From contig VYDF01000277.1 of assembly GCA_009843565.1 (NCBI GenBank), positions 1 through 14,647 of the forward strand: DNA of 14,647 bases. The letters run 5' to 3'. This document shows, piece after piece, positions 1 through 6,285 of the stretch. Position numbers and translations under genes: made by a program. The DNA comes from Acidimicrobiia bacterium (GTDB taxonomy: Bacteria; Actinomycetota; Acidimicrobiia; Acidimicrobiales; Bin134). Each line of letters starts with the position of its first letter. Position 1 is the stretch's first letter. Under the pieces are notes generated by a model that was not told the DNA's origin, ran no database searches, and was given only the letters and a program-made list of their open reading frames with translations.

Positions 1-1
1 C

Positions 2-586
2 ACAATGGTGGTGCCAATCCACGTGTTCGAGCCCCGCTACCGGCTTATGACCAAGGACTGTCTGGAAGGGACACGCGAATTCGGGGTAGTGCTCATTGAG
101 CGGGGCAGCGAAGTGGGCGGCGGCGATATCCGGTCCGACGCGGGCACCGTGGCCTCAATCATCGACGCCCAGGAGTTTCGCGACGGGCGGTGGGGCCTGG
201 TGGCCAGTGGCACGCGCCGAATTCGGGTTTCCCGCTGGCTCGAAGACGATCCGTACCCCCGGGCCGAGGTCCAAGACTGGCCCGATGCCACCGACGAAGA
301 CGACGACGGGGAGGAGATCGCCGCCAAGCTGCCTCCGGTGGCTGCCACGTGGCGCCGGGTGCTGGCATTGCAGTCAGAATTGGGAGCTCCCGGACTTCCC
401 GCCGATTTTGAGATATCTGGGGATCCCTTGACCGCGGTGTGGCAGCTCTCGGCCCTTTCTCCGTTGGGACCGCTCGACCGACAGCAGCTGCTGACCGCAA
501 ATAATGCGACCCTCCGCCTGAGCCTTTTGGCTGAACTCTTGGCTGACGCCGAGGAGGTCATTCGGGCTCGAATCGAAATGGGGTAG
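2..586 (+). CDS. Lon-substrate-binding (LON N-terminal) domain protein, 5' partial
   Basis: The reading frame is open from the left edge, and the visible protein begins inside the conserved opening of a LON substrate-binding domain: the segment TMVVPIHVFEPRYR matches the family pattern in which a 'P(L/I)H(V/I)FEPRYR' strand follows the first few residues. The true start is therefore probably some 10-20 codons upstream, outside the window; the ATG at 5 is internal. About 194 residues are visible, covering the beta-rich LON domain (GVVLIERGSE, then a VASGTRRIRV strand) and an alpha-helical C-terminal half ending in RARIEMG. No AAA+ or protease domain follows, so this is a stand-alone LON-domain protein, not Lon protease. 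Such proteins are common in Actinobacteria and have no firmly established role. An acidic run (DATDEDDDGEE) lies between the two halves. It is separated from the next gene by a short gap containing a likely promoter. Confidence 0.8.
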   Translation, partial: TMVVPIHVFEPRYRLMTKDCLEGTREFGVVLIERGSEVGGGDIRSDAGTVASIIDAQEFRDGRWGLVASGTRRIRVSRWLEDDPYPRAEVQDWPDATDEDDDGEEIAAKLPPVAATWRRVLALQSELGAPGLPADFEISGDPLTAVWQLSALSPLGPLDRQQLLTANNATLRLSLLAELLADAEEVIRARIEMG

Positions 587-601
587 CGGGAATCACCCGG
601 G

Positions 602-607
602 TAGGCT
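602..607 (+). promoter_or_regulatory. Candidate -10 element (TAGGCT) for the small-protein/trmI operon
   Basis: The hexamer TAGGCT fits the actinobacterial -10 consensus TANNNT. It lies 15 nt after the end of the LON-domain gene. A transcript starting about 6-7 nt downstream would begin near 613 and carry a very short leader that includes AGGAGGAGG (618-626) before the GTG at 629. No convincing -35 hexamer is visible. The same kind of element stands before mpa, dop, prcB and the TatB-like gene. Confidence 0.4.
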
Positions 608-628
608 GGTCGATTGCAGGAGGAGGCC

Positions 629-970
629 GTGCCCAAACGTTCAAAAGCCGCCCGAAAGGCGAATTCGCCCAACGTCGTGTTGGCCGAGTTGAAAGCGCTG
701 CTTGTCGGCTATGGCCGACAGGAGATCGTTGCGCCGCTCACCCAGTTGGGCAAGACGCTGAAGCTCGGCATACTCGGCGCGCTGAGCATTGGCATTGGGG
801 TGATATTCCTGGCCATTGCCGGATTGCGCCTACTTCAGACTGAGGCTTCTGGAGTGTTCGACGGCAACATGAGCCCCCTGCCCTACGTGGTGGTGCTGGT
901 CGGATTGCTTGTCCTTCTGGCAGGGGTGTTCGCGCTCAGAAGCCAATCATCGAGAGGAGACCGCTCGTGA
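629..970 (+). CDS. Small two-TM membrane protein, phage-holin-family-like (putative)
   Basis: A 113-residue protein with a basic N-terminus (MPKRSKAARKANSP), an amphipathic segment (ELKALLVGYGRQEIVAPL) and two hydrophobic helices, roughly residues 44-67 and 83-101. The layout 'E-L-x-x-L-x-x-x-Y-x-x-Q-E', a first helix ending in GLRLLQTE and a second helix resembles actinobacterial proteins annotated as putative phage holin family or superfamily III holin. That name reflects topology and does not show a lytic function; no phage genes are nearby. I chose the GTG at 629 because AGGAGGAGG lies just upstream; a TTG at 614 in the same frame would add five residues and would sit 6 nt after a -10-like hexamer. 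Its stop overlaps the start of the next gene (GTGA), which indicates translational coupling. Confidence 0.72.
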   Translation: MPKRSKAARKANSPNVVLAELKALLVGYGRQEIVAPLTQLGKTLKLGILGALSIGIGVIFLAIAGLRLLQTEASGVFDGNMSPLPYVVVLVGLLVLLAGVFALRSQSSRGDRS

Positions 971-1188
971 GCAATCTGGACTTGGGCCGCGAGGCAATCA
1001 GCAAGGAAGACATCCAGGCCAAGTTCGAAGATCTGAAGCACAGCCTGGACGGCACCGCAGAGGCGGCCCGTACCCCGGCGTTGGCCGGAGGCATGCTGTT
1101 TTTCGCAGTGCTGGTTGCACTGGCCTTCTTGTTGGGGCGCCGCCGCGGGAGGGCCGGCCGGACAGTGGTCGAAGTTCGCCGGGTCTGA
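967..1188 (+). CDS. Small single-TM membrane protein of unknown function
   Basis: A 73-residue protein starting with GTG inside the GTGA overlap with the preceding gene; GAGAGGAGA a few bases upstream serves as ribosome binding site. The N-terminal half (residues 1-38) is soluble and partly charged (ISKEDIQAKFEDLKHSLDG), followed by one transmembrane helix (about residues 40-57, ALAGGMLFFAVLVALAFLL) and a strongly basic tail (GRRRGRAGRTVVEVRRV). The tail after the helix places the C-terminus in the cytoplasm if the positive-inside rule holds. Similar short proteins with the 'EDI/L-x-A-K-F' start and a '(V/L)VE(V/I)RR' ending are found next to the holin-like gene in Actinobacteria, but I know of no assigned function. 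Confidence 0.7.
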   Translation: MSNLDLGREAISKEDIQAKFEDLKHSLDGTAEAARTPALAGGMLFFAVLVALAFLLGRRRGRAGRTVVEVRRV

Positions 1189-1192
1189 TCAG

Positions 1193-1405
1193 ATGCCGGA
1201 TCCCCTGGGGTACGTGCGCCGACAGGCCTTTCGGCGCGGCGTTGTAGGCGGGAGCCGGGGATGGCTCGTCTTGGGCGGGGTGGTATGGGGAATCCGACTC
1301 TTGCGCCGCATGGCCAGCACCCGTCAACTGCGAAGGGTGCTGTCCCAGGAACTGCAGCCCGGCGAGAGCCTGCTCATCTCTCATTTGCCCGACAAGACCA
1401 AGTGA
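1193..1405 (+). CDS. Small conserved protein of unknown function upstream of trmI
   Basis: A 70-residue protein beginning MPDPLGYVRRQAFRRG. The frame is open upstream through the end of the previous gene, but the ATG at 1193, four bases after that gene's stop, is the natural start. The sequence has a basic N-terminal part, a short hydrophobic stretch (residues 21-34, WLVLGGVVWGIRLL) flanked by arginines that could be a membrane anchor, and a polar C-terminus with LQPGESLLISHLP. Its stop overlaps the trmI start (GTGA at 1402-1405), so it is co-translated with the methyltransferase. I do not recognise a named family. Confidence 0.65.
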   Translation: MPDPLGYVRRQAFRRGVVGGSRGWLVLGGVVWGIRLLRRMASTRQLRRVLSQELQPGESLLISHLPDKTK

Positions 1406-2175
1406 GCGGGACGCTACAGCCCGGCGATCTGGTCCTGCTCACCGATCGGAAGGGTCGCCGCTATCTGCTCACACTGGTCGAGGGCGGTGAATTCCACACC
1501 CACGCGGGGTTGGTGCCCCACGACGAATTGATCGGCGGCACCGAGGGAATGCAAGTGCGGACGACCCGCAACGCTGAACTGACCGTGTGGCGTCCCACCC
1601 TCCGCGACTATGTATTGAAAATGCCCCGGGGAGCACAGGTCGTGTACCCCAAGGACAGCGCCGCCATCCTGATGCACGCCGATGTGTTCCCCGGCGCTCG
1701 GATATTGGAATCGGGAGTGGGGTCGGGGGCGTTGTCGCTGAGCCTGCTGAGGGCAGGAGCAGTGGTGGTGGGCTATGAGGTCAGAGAGGACTTTGCCCAA
1801 CAGGCAGTCGAAAACGTGACCAGCTTTCTCGGTTCGGAGGCTGCGGGTCGCTTTCAGGTGGAGATAAGGGACTGCTACCAGGGAATCGACGCTGAGGAAT
1901 TGGACCGGGTTGTGCTGGACTTGCCCGAGCCCTGGCGGGTGGTTCCCCACGCAGCCGCTTCACTGCATCCGGGCGGAATCCTGGTGGCCTACACCCCGAG
2001 CATCATTCAGGCGGTGCAGTTGCGTGAAGCTTGCGAGACCGGACCTTGGGCGGCGGCGTCCACGGTGGAGATACTGCACCGCGGCTGGCACATCAAGGGG
2101 GACGCAGTCAGACCAGAGCACCGAATGGTGGGACACACCGGGTTTGTGACTACTGCCCGCAAGCTTGCCGGCTAG
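1402..2175 (+). CDS. trmI: tRNA (adenine-58-N1)-methyltransferase TrmI
   Basis: This enzyme methylates N1 of adenine 58 in the T-loop of tRNAs using S-adenosylmethionine; the bacterial form works as a homotetramer. The 257-residue product has a small N-terminal beta domain (residues 1-65) and a Rossmann methyltransferase domain. The SAM motif I is visible as ARILESGVGSGALSLSLL, motif IV as LDLPEPW, and the family signature RPEHRMVGHTGF is near the C-terminus. I set the start at GTG 1402 because it overlaps the stop of the preceding gene and gives the expected N-terminus (SGTLQPGDLVLL); an in-frame ATG at 1261 would add 47 residues that overlap that gene in another frame. TrmI next to the Pup-proteasome genes is a recurrent actinobacterial arrangement. 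Confidence 0.92.
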   Translation: MSGTLQPGDLVLLTDRKGRRYLLTLVEGGEFHTHAGLVPHDELIGGTEGMQVRTTRNAELTVWRPTLRDYVLKMPRGAQVVYPKDSAAILMHADVFPGARILESGVGSGALSLSLLRAGAVVVGYEVREDFAQQAVENVTSFLGSEAAGRFQVEIRDCYQGIDAEELDRVVLDLPEPWRVVPHAAASLHPGGILVAYTPSIIQAVQLREACETGPWAAASTVEILHRGWHIKGDAVRPEHRMVGHTGFVTTARKLAG

Positions 2176-2192
2176 AGAGGAAGAGGAGAGGC

Positions 2193-2432
2193 TTAGACCT
2201 CTATGAAGATGCACTCTCCAGGGCATTCCTCGGCCGATTCGATGGTGGCCTCTTCCTGCCCCTCGGGCACGATGGCCAGTCCCTCGACCCCGCCCGGTTC
2301 GCTGAAGACCTTGTCGCCCTCTTTCACATAGGCGAGACCGTCATCGAGAAGGGTGAAGACATCAGGAGCGATCTCTTCACAGAGACCGTCACCAGTGCAG
2401 AGATCTTGATCAATCCAGACCTTCATTTGCAT
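2193..2432 (-). CDS. Small ferredoxin, [3Fe-4S]-type family
   Basis: A 79-residue iron-sulfur electron carrier. The N-terminal cluster motif is C-x5-C (CTGDGLC, Cys 14 and 20, followed by EEIAPDVF), and the C-terminal part carries ECPGECIFIE with two more cysteines. This matches the short actinobacterial ferredoxins, often [3Fe-4S], that serve cytochrome P450s and other oxidoreductases; the extra Cys in CPGEC could alter or stabilise the cluster, so the cluster type is not certain. The length is a little above the usual 62-70 residues, with an acidic middle region. The start could be the ATG at 2432 or the in-frame ATG two codons later, which gives the commoner MKVWIDQ opening. The gene converges on trmI (17 bp between stops) and diverges from mpa. 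Redox partners are not in the window. Confidence 0.88.
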   Translation of the reverse strand: MQMKVWIDQDLCTGDGLCEEIAPDVFTLLDDGLAYVKEGDKVFSEPGGVEGLAIVPEGQEEATIESAEECPGECIFIEV

Positions 2433-2601
2433 CGGTGCATTGGCCCTTTCGTTGACGGTCAGCGAATCGCAAGCATGGTAGACGCTGGGTGCGCCTTCAG
2501 TGTAACCGACGGGAAGTCGATCTCATCCATACGGAGGAAATTCATCTTAGAATGCGCGCCTACAGGCGCACCCCTATGGCCGCAGAATCGCCAGAGACGT
2601 G
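2433..2601. promoter_or_regulatory. Divergent intergenic region between ferredoxin and mpa
   Basis: This 170-bp gap separates two outward-facing genes and must hold both promoters. The only structure I can point to is a small inverted repeat, GCGCC-TACA-GGCGC at 2556-2569, about 50 bp before the mpa start. It could be an operator half-site pair or a short hairpin; it is too small to be more than suggestive. On the minus strand, TANNNT-like hexamers are present upstream of the ferredoxin, but none is clearly placed. Confidence 0.35.
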
Positions 2602-2607
2602 TAAAGT
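2602..2607 (+). promoter_or_regulatory. Candidate -10 element (TAAAGT) for mpa
   Basis: TAAAGT matches TANNNT and lies 9 nt before the ATG of mpa at 2617. A transcript would start only a couple of bases before the start codon, and no clear purine-rich ribosome binding site is present, so a leaderless or nearly leaderless mRNA is likely. No -35 hexamer is recognisable. Confidence 0.4.
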
Positions 2608-2616
2608 CGGGCTGGT

Positions 2617-4377
2617 ATGGCAGACGGCGACACAGCGGGGGACGCAGAATTCACCCCCGAGGAAATTCCCCCGGCTGAGCAGGTGGCAGCGCTGGAGAAG
2701 GAGATGGCGGTGCTCCGCCAACGACTTCAGGATGCCCCCAAGCGAGTTCGCACCTTGGAAGAGCGGCTGCTGGAAACCAAGGGACAGCTGGCTAAAGCCG
2801 TCTCCCAGAACGAGAAGCTCACCTATACCCTGCGCGAGGCCCGCGAGCACATCTCCGCTCTGCGCGACGAAGTGGACAAGCTCACCCAGCCGCCATCGGC
2901 GTACGGAACGTTCTTGGACCTCAACGATGACGGCACAGTGGATGTGTTCTCCAGTGGACGCAAAATGCGGGTGGCGCTGCACCCGGAGATCGCGGCCGAT
3001 GACCTGCGTCGGGGTCAAGAGGTGGTCCTGAACGAATCGCTGAACGTGGTGCTGTCCCGAGTGGGCGATGGCACCGGCGAGGTGGTGACCGTCAAAGAGG
3101 TGCTGAGTTGCGGCCGACGGGCGATCATCGTCGGACGGGCCGACGAAGAGCGAGTGGTGGAACTGGCCACTGAGCTCATCGACCAGCCGCTGAACAGCGG
3201 GGACACCGCGCTGATGGACTCCCGTTCGGGACTGCTGGTGGAACGCCTGCCTCGGCCAGAGGTGGAAGATCTGGTGCTGGAAGAAGTGCCTGACGTCACC
3301 TACGAGCAGGTCGGAGGACTGGACGAGCAGATCGAACAGATCACCGACGCGGTGGAACTGCCCTTCATGCACCAGGAACTGTTCGCCGAGTACCAGCTTC
3401 CCGCTCCCAAGGGCATCCTCTTGTACGGCCCGCCCGGTTGCGGCAAGACCCTGATCGCCAAAGCAGTGGCCAATTCCTTGGCCGGCAAGGTCGCGGAGAT
3501 GAATTCCGATCGGGAGGCCCGCTCCTACTTCTTCAACATCAAAGGCCCTGAGCTCTTGAACAAGTACGTCGGCGAGACCGAGCGCCAGATCCGGCTGGTA
3601 TTTCAGAGGGCCCGGGAGAAGTCGGCAGAGGGATGGCCGGTCATCGTGTTCTTCGATGAGATGGAGTCGCTGTTCCGCACTAGGGGCACCGGCATCAGCT
3701 CTGACATGGAATCCACGGTGGTCCCCCAGCTCCTGGCCGAAATAGACGGAGTCGAGGCGCTGCGCAACGTGATCGTCATCGGCGCCTCCAACCGGGAGGA
3801 CCTCATCGATCCCGCCATCTTGAGACCCGGACGCCTGGATGTGAAGATCAAGATCCAGCGTCCCGATGCCGACGCCGCCGGCGCCATCTTCGCCCGCTAT
3901 CTCACTGCCGACCTGCCCATCGCCGCCGAGATGGTGGAGGGGCTGGGCGGGGGAGACCCGGACAAGGCGATCCAGGCCATGGTTGAGCAGACCGTGGTTG
4001 AGATGTTCTTGGAGGAGGAGCGCAACCAGTTCCTGGAGGTCACCTACCAGAACGGCGACAAAGAGATCATGTACTTCAAGGACTTCGCCTCCGGTGCCAT
4101 GATCGAGAACGTGGTGCGCAGGGCCAAGAAGCTGGCCATCAAGCGCTTCATTGCCGGAGGCGCACCGGGCATCCACATCAACGACCTCTTGGACTCGGTG
4201 TACCAGGAGTACCGGGAGCACGAAGACCTGCCCAACACCACGAACCCCGACGACTGGGCGAAAATATCGGGCAAGAAAGGGGAGCGGATCGTGTTTGTCC
4301 GCACGCTCTTGTCCAGCGAGGAGACAAACCAGGGCGGACGCTCCATCGAAGGGGTCGGCCCCGGCCAATACCTGTAA
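2617..4377 (+). CDS. mpa: Proteasome-associated ATPase Mpa/ARC
   Basis: Hexameric AAA+ unfoldase that captures pupylated proteins and threads them into the 20S proteasome. The 586 residues show, in order: an N-terminal coiled coil (about 20-90, heptad-like, rich in Glu/Leu/Arg) that binds Pup; a tandem OB-fold region (about 95-240); and the AAA+ module with Walker A GPPGCGKT (271-278), the pore loop KYVG (316-319), Walker B VIVFFDEM (342-349) and the second region of homology NREDLIDPAILRPGRLD (392-408). The extreme C-terminus is GPGQYL, the penultimate-tyrosine tail by which Mpa docks into pockets of the alpha ring. Length and order are normal for the family (also called ARC). It heads the locus and is followed by dop after a 48-bp gap that holds a probable separate promoter. 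Confidence 0.97.
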   Translation: MADGDTAGDAEFTPEEIPPAEQVAALEKEMAVLRQRLQDAPKRVRTLEERLLETKGQLAKAVSQNEKLTYTLREAREHISALRDEVDKLTQPPSAYGTFLDLNDDGTVDVFSSGRKMRVALHPEIAADDLRRGQEVVLNESLNVVLSRVGDGTGEVVTVKEVLSCGRRAIIVGRADEERVVELATELIDQPLNSGDTALMDSRSGLLVERLPRPEVEDLVLEEVPDVTYEQVGGLDEQIEQITDAVELPFMHQELFAEYQLPAPKGILLYGPPGCGKTLIAKAVANSLAGKVAEMNSDREARSYFFNIKGPELLNKYVGETERQIRLVFQRAREKSAEGWPVIVFFDEMESLFRTRGTGISSDMESTVVPQLLAEIDGVEALRNVIVIGASNREDLIDPAILRPGRLDVKIKIQRPDADAAGAIFARYLTADLPIAAEMVEGLGGGDPDKAIQAMVEQTVVEMFLEEERNQFLEVTYQNGDKEIMYFKDFASGAMIENVVRRAKKLAIKRFIAGGAPGIHINDLLDSVYQEYREHEDLPNTTNPDDWAKISGKKGERIVFVRTLLSSEETNQGGRSIEGVGPGQYL

Positions 4378-4412
4378 TCGCGATAACTGCCAGACCTTCG
4401 GCTCAAGTCAAC

Positions 4413-4418
4413 TAGCGT
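4413..4418 (+). promoter_or_regulatory. Candidate -10 element (TAGCGT) for dop
   Basis: TAGCGT fits TANNNT and ends exactly 7 nt before the ATG at 4426, the spacing expected of a leaderless transcript. It overlaps the alternative GTG start at 4417, which is one reason to prefer the ATG. No Shine-Dalgarno-like sequence precedes either codon. Confidence 0.4.
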
Positions 4419-4425
4419 GCCCAAC

Positions 4426-5949
4426 ATGGCGGTTCCCAAGATCTGCGGCATTGAGACCGAGTTCGGGATCGCGCATACCGGCACCGAGGACTCCAACCCG
4501 ATCACCGCCTCATCACTGCTCATCAACTCCTATCTGTCGGAAGTGGAACGCACCGGCGAGGGAGGGCCGGCATCCGGGGTGTCCTGGGACTTTGAAGACG
4601 AGATGCCCGGCAACGACATACGAGGCATCGCCCCCCTGGGATCGCTGGCCCCCGAGATCGAGACCCACCTCGTGAATGCCGTGCTCACCAACGGCGCCCG
4701 TTACTACGTGGATCACGCCCATCCCGAATTGTCCACCCCCGAGTGCAGCAACGCCCTGGATGTGACCCGTTACGACAAAGCGGCCGAGCTGATTTTGAAT
4801 CGCTCAATGGAGTCGGCTGCTCGGGTCTTGCCCCTTGGCCAGGAGTTGGTGGTGTACAAGAACAACTCCGACGGCAAGGGCAACAGCTACGGCTGCCATG
4901 AGAACTTCCTCATGGCCCGCAGCACCCCCTTCTCCCAGATCGTGGTCCATGCCACCGCGCACCTGGTGACCCGCCAGATATTCACCGGCTCGGGCAAAGT
5001 GGGCTCTGAGGCTCCTGGGCTCACCACCGCGGAGGTGCCCTTTCAGATCACCCAGCGGGCGGACTTTTTCGAGGAGGAGGTGGGCCTGGAGACCACGCTC
5101 AAGCGGCCGATCATCAACACCAGGGACGAGCCTCACGCCGATGCCCGGCTCTATCGCCGCCTGCACGTCATCACCGGTGACGCCAACATGTCGGAGGTGG
5201 CCACCTTCCTCAAGGTGGGCACCACCGCCATCGTCTTGGCCATGGTGGAGGACAACGTCCTGCCCCGGGAGTTCCGCTTCCGGACCCCGGTGCAGGCTAT
5301 GCGGCAGGTGTCCTACGACTTGAGCCTGGCCAAGCCGTTGGAGCTGGCCGACGGAACCACTGCCACCGCGCTGGAGATCCAGTGGGATCTATTGGATCAG
5401 GCCCGCAAGTACGCCGACAGCCACGGGCTTGATGCAGTGGGCGGTCCGGTGGGCGACATGGTGATCGACCGGTGGGAGCAGGTCTTGGCCGGTTTGGAGG
5501 CCGACCCCATGACCCTGGCCCGCCAACTCGACTGGGTGGCCAAGTACCAGCTGATACGGGGCTTGGCCCAGCGCCATGGCCTAGAGCCCGATGATGCCCG
5601 GCTGGCCGCCCTCGACCTCCAATATCACGACTTGCGGCCAGAGCGATCGGTGGCCGCCCGGGTGGGATTGGAAACCCTGGTATCGGTCGAAGACGCCAAG
5701 GCAGCTATCTCAGAGCCACCGACAGACACTCGGGCCTACTTCCGAGGCCAATGCCTCAAGCGGTGGGCTCCCAGCATTGTGGCCGCAAACTGGGACTCGA
5801 TCGTGTTCGACGTGGGCGACGAGCCGCTCCGGCGAGTGCCCATGATGGAACCGGCCCGGGGTACGGCCGACCACGTGCAAGACCTGCTGGCCGACTGCGA
5901 CACCGCCGCCGAACTGCTCGCCCGACTCCGGGAGCCGAGGTCCCGCTGA
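4426..5949 (+). CDS. dop: Deamidase of Pup / depupylase Dop
   Basis: Dop deamidates the C-terminal glutamine of Pup to glutamate, making it competent for ligation, and also removes Pup from conjugates. It belongs to the carboxylate-amine ligase (glutamine-synthetase-like) fold together with PafA. The nucleotide-binding opening ICGIETEFGI is at the N-terminus. The catalytic aspartate lies in NGARYYVDHAHPE (Asp96 from this start). An extra 35-40 residues between SYLSEVERTG and GSLAPEIETH form the Dop loop that PafA lacks, which distinguishes the two paralogues. YKNNSDGKGNSYGCHENFL and RPIINTRDEPHAD are shared family motifs. The 507-residue length is typical. An in-frame GTG at 4417 adds three residues. 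The stop lies inside the first copy of a 47-bp tandem repeat, so its last residues (LREPRSR) are encoded a second time after the gene. Confidence 0.95.
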   Translation: MAVPKICGIETEFGIAHTGTEDSNPITASSLLINSYLSEVERTGEGGPASGVSWDFEDEMPGNDIRGIAPLGSLAPEIETHLVNAVLTNGARYYVDHAHPELSTPECSNALDVTRYDKAAELILNRSMESAARVLPLGQELVVYKNNSDGKGNSYGCHENFLMARSTPFSQIVVHATAHLVTRQIFTGSGKVGSEAPGLTTAEVPFQITQRADFFEEEVGLETTLKRPIINTRDEPHADARLYRRLHVITGDANMSEVATFLKVGTTAIVLAMVEDNVLPREFRFRTPVQAMRQVSYDLSLAKPLELADGTTATALEIQWDLLDQARKYADSHGLDAVGGPVGDMVIDRWEQVLAGLEADPMTLARQLDWVAKYQLIRGLAQRHGLEPDDARLAALDLQYHDLRPERSVAARVGLETLVSVEDAKAAISEPPTDTRAYFRGQCLKRWAPSIVAANWDSIVFDVGDEPLRRVPMMEPARGTADHVQDLLADCDTAAELLARLREPRSR

Positions 5950-6026
5950 GGGGACTCCACGAATTGCCCGCACTCCGGGAGCCGAGGTCCCGCTGAGGGG
6001 ACTCCACGAAATGCCCGCACTCCGGG
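5925..6026 (+). repeat. 47-bp tandem repeat over the dop 3' end
   Basis: Two full copies (5925-5971 and 5972-6018) differ at one base, and an 8-base start of a third copy follows. The first copy contains the last seven codons and stop of dop; the second repeats them outside the gene. Each copy holds GAGGGG followed 10 nt later by TTG (copy 1) or ATG (copy 2). From the TTG at 5964 a 10-codon frame (MPALREPRSR if initiated) ends at the duplicated dop stop at 5994-5996. Each copy can also form two mutually exclusive 5-bp hairpins. Whether any of this is expressed is unknown. Confidence 0.85.
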
Positions 6027-6074
6027 GTAGGCGCGATATCGTGATCGGCACGCACCCGGCCATGAGGGGAAGAG

Positions 6075-6269
6075 ATGGCGGAAAGAGAGCAAATCAAGAA
6101 ACCCGCACCACAACGAGAGCAGTCTGATGTCGAAGACGCTCCGGCGGTGTCAGGGCAGGGCGAGGAGCTGAAGGCAGAACTCGACGAGCTGTTGGACGAA
6201 ATCGACGAGGTACTGGAGTCCAATGCGGAGGACTTTGTGAAGTCCTATATCCAAAAGGGCGGGCAGTAG
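6075..6269 (+). CDS. pup: Prokaryotic ubiquitin-like protein Pup
   Basis: Small, intrinsically disordered modifier that is attached through its C-terminal residue to lysines of proteins destined for the proteasome. The 64-residue sequence ends in the diagnostic GGQ, so it needs deamidation by Dop before PafA can use it. The conserved C-terminal half (LDELLDEIDEVLESNAEDF, then VKSYIQKGGQ) forms the helix that binds the Mpa coiled coil and the PafA/Dop groove; the N-terminal half is charged and variable and serves as the handle for unfolding. The start at ATG 6075 is supported by GAGGGG five bases upstream. It follows dop by 125 bp, a gap mostly filled by the tandem repeat, and precedes prcB by 16 bp. 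Confidence 0.97.
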   Translation: MAEREQIKKPAPQREQSDVEDAPAVSGQGEELKAELDELLDEIDEVLESNAEDFVKSYIQKGGQ

Positions 6270-6272
6270 CGG

Positions 6273-6278
6273 TAGTCT
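6273..6278 (+). promoter_or_regulatory. Candidate -10 element (TAGTCT) for prcB
   Basis: TAGTCT lies 3 bp after the pup stop and 7 nt before the GTG of prcB at 6286. The spacing matches leaderless initiation, and no ribosome binding site separates pup from prcB. This would allow prcBA to be transcribed on its own as well as from upstream promoters. Confidence 0.4.
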
Positions 6279-6285
6279 GCCAACT

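Noticed and set aside
629..970. A prophage remnant indicated by the holin-like gene
   Set aside because: No other phage gene, integrase or attachment repeat is nearby, and such holin-like proteins are common chromosomal actinobacterial genes.
2176..2192. A terminator between trmI and the ferredoxin gene
   Set aside because: Only a 5-bp inverted repeat (AGAGG/CCTCT) is present, without a U-tract or a stable stem.
2560..4368. A 602-codon open frame on the minus strand opposite mpa
   Set aside because: It mirrors the full length of a clear mpa gene, has low-complexity His/Gln/Leu-rich content typical of antisense frames in GC-rich DNA, and shows no domain.
6011..6127. A 38-codon ORF from the ATG in the second dop-end repeat, overlapping pup
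   Set aside because: It overlaps the well-supported pup gene in another frame, is Arg/Thr-rich and has no support as a protein; noted only as a possible influence on pup translation.
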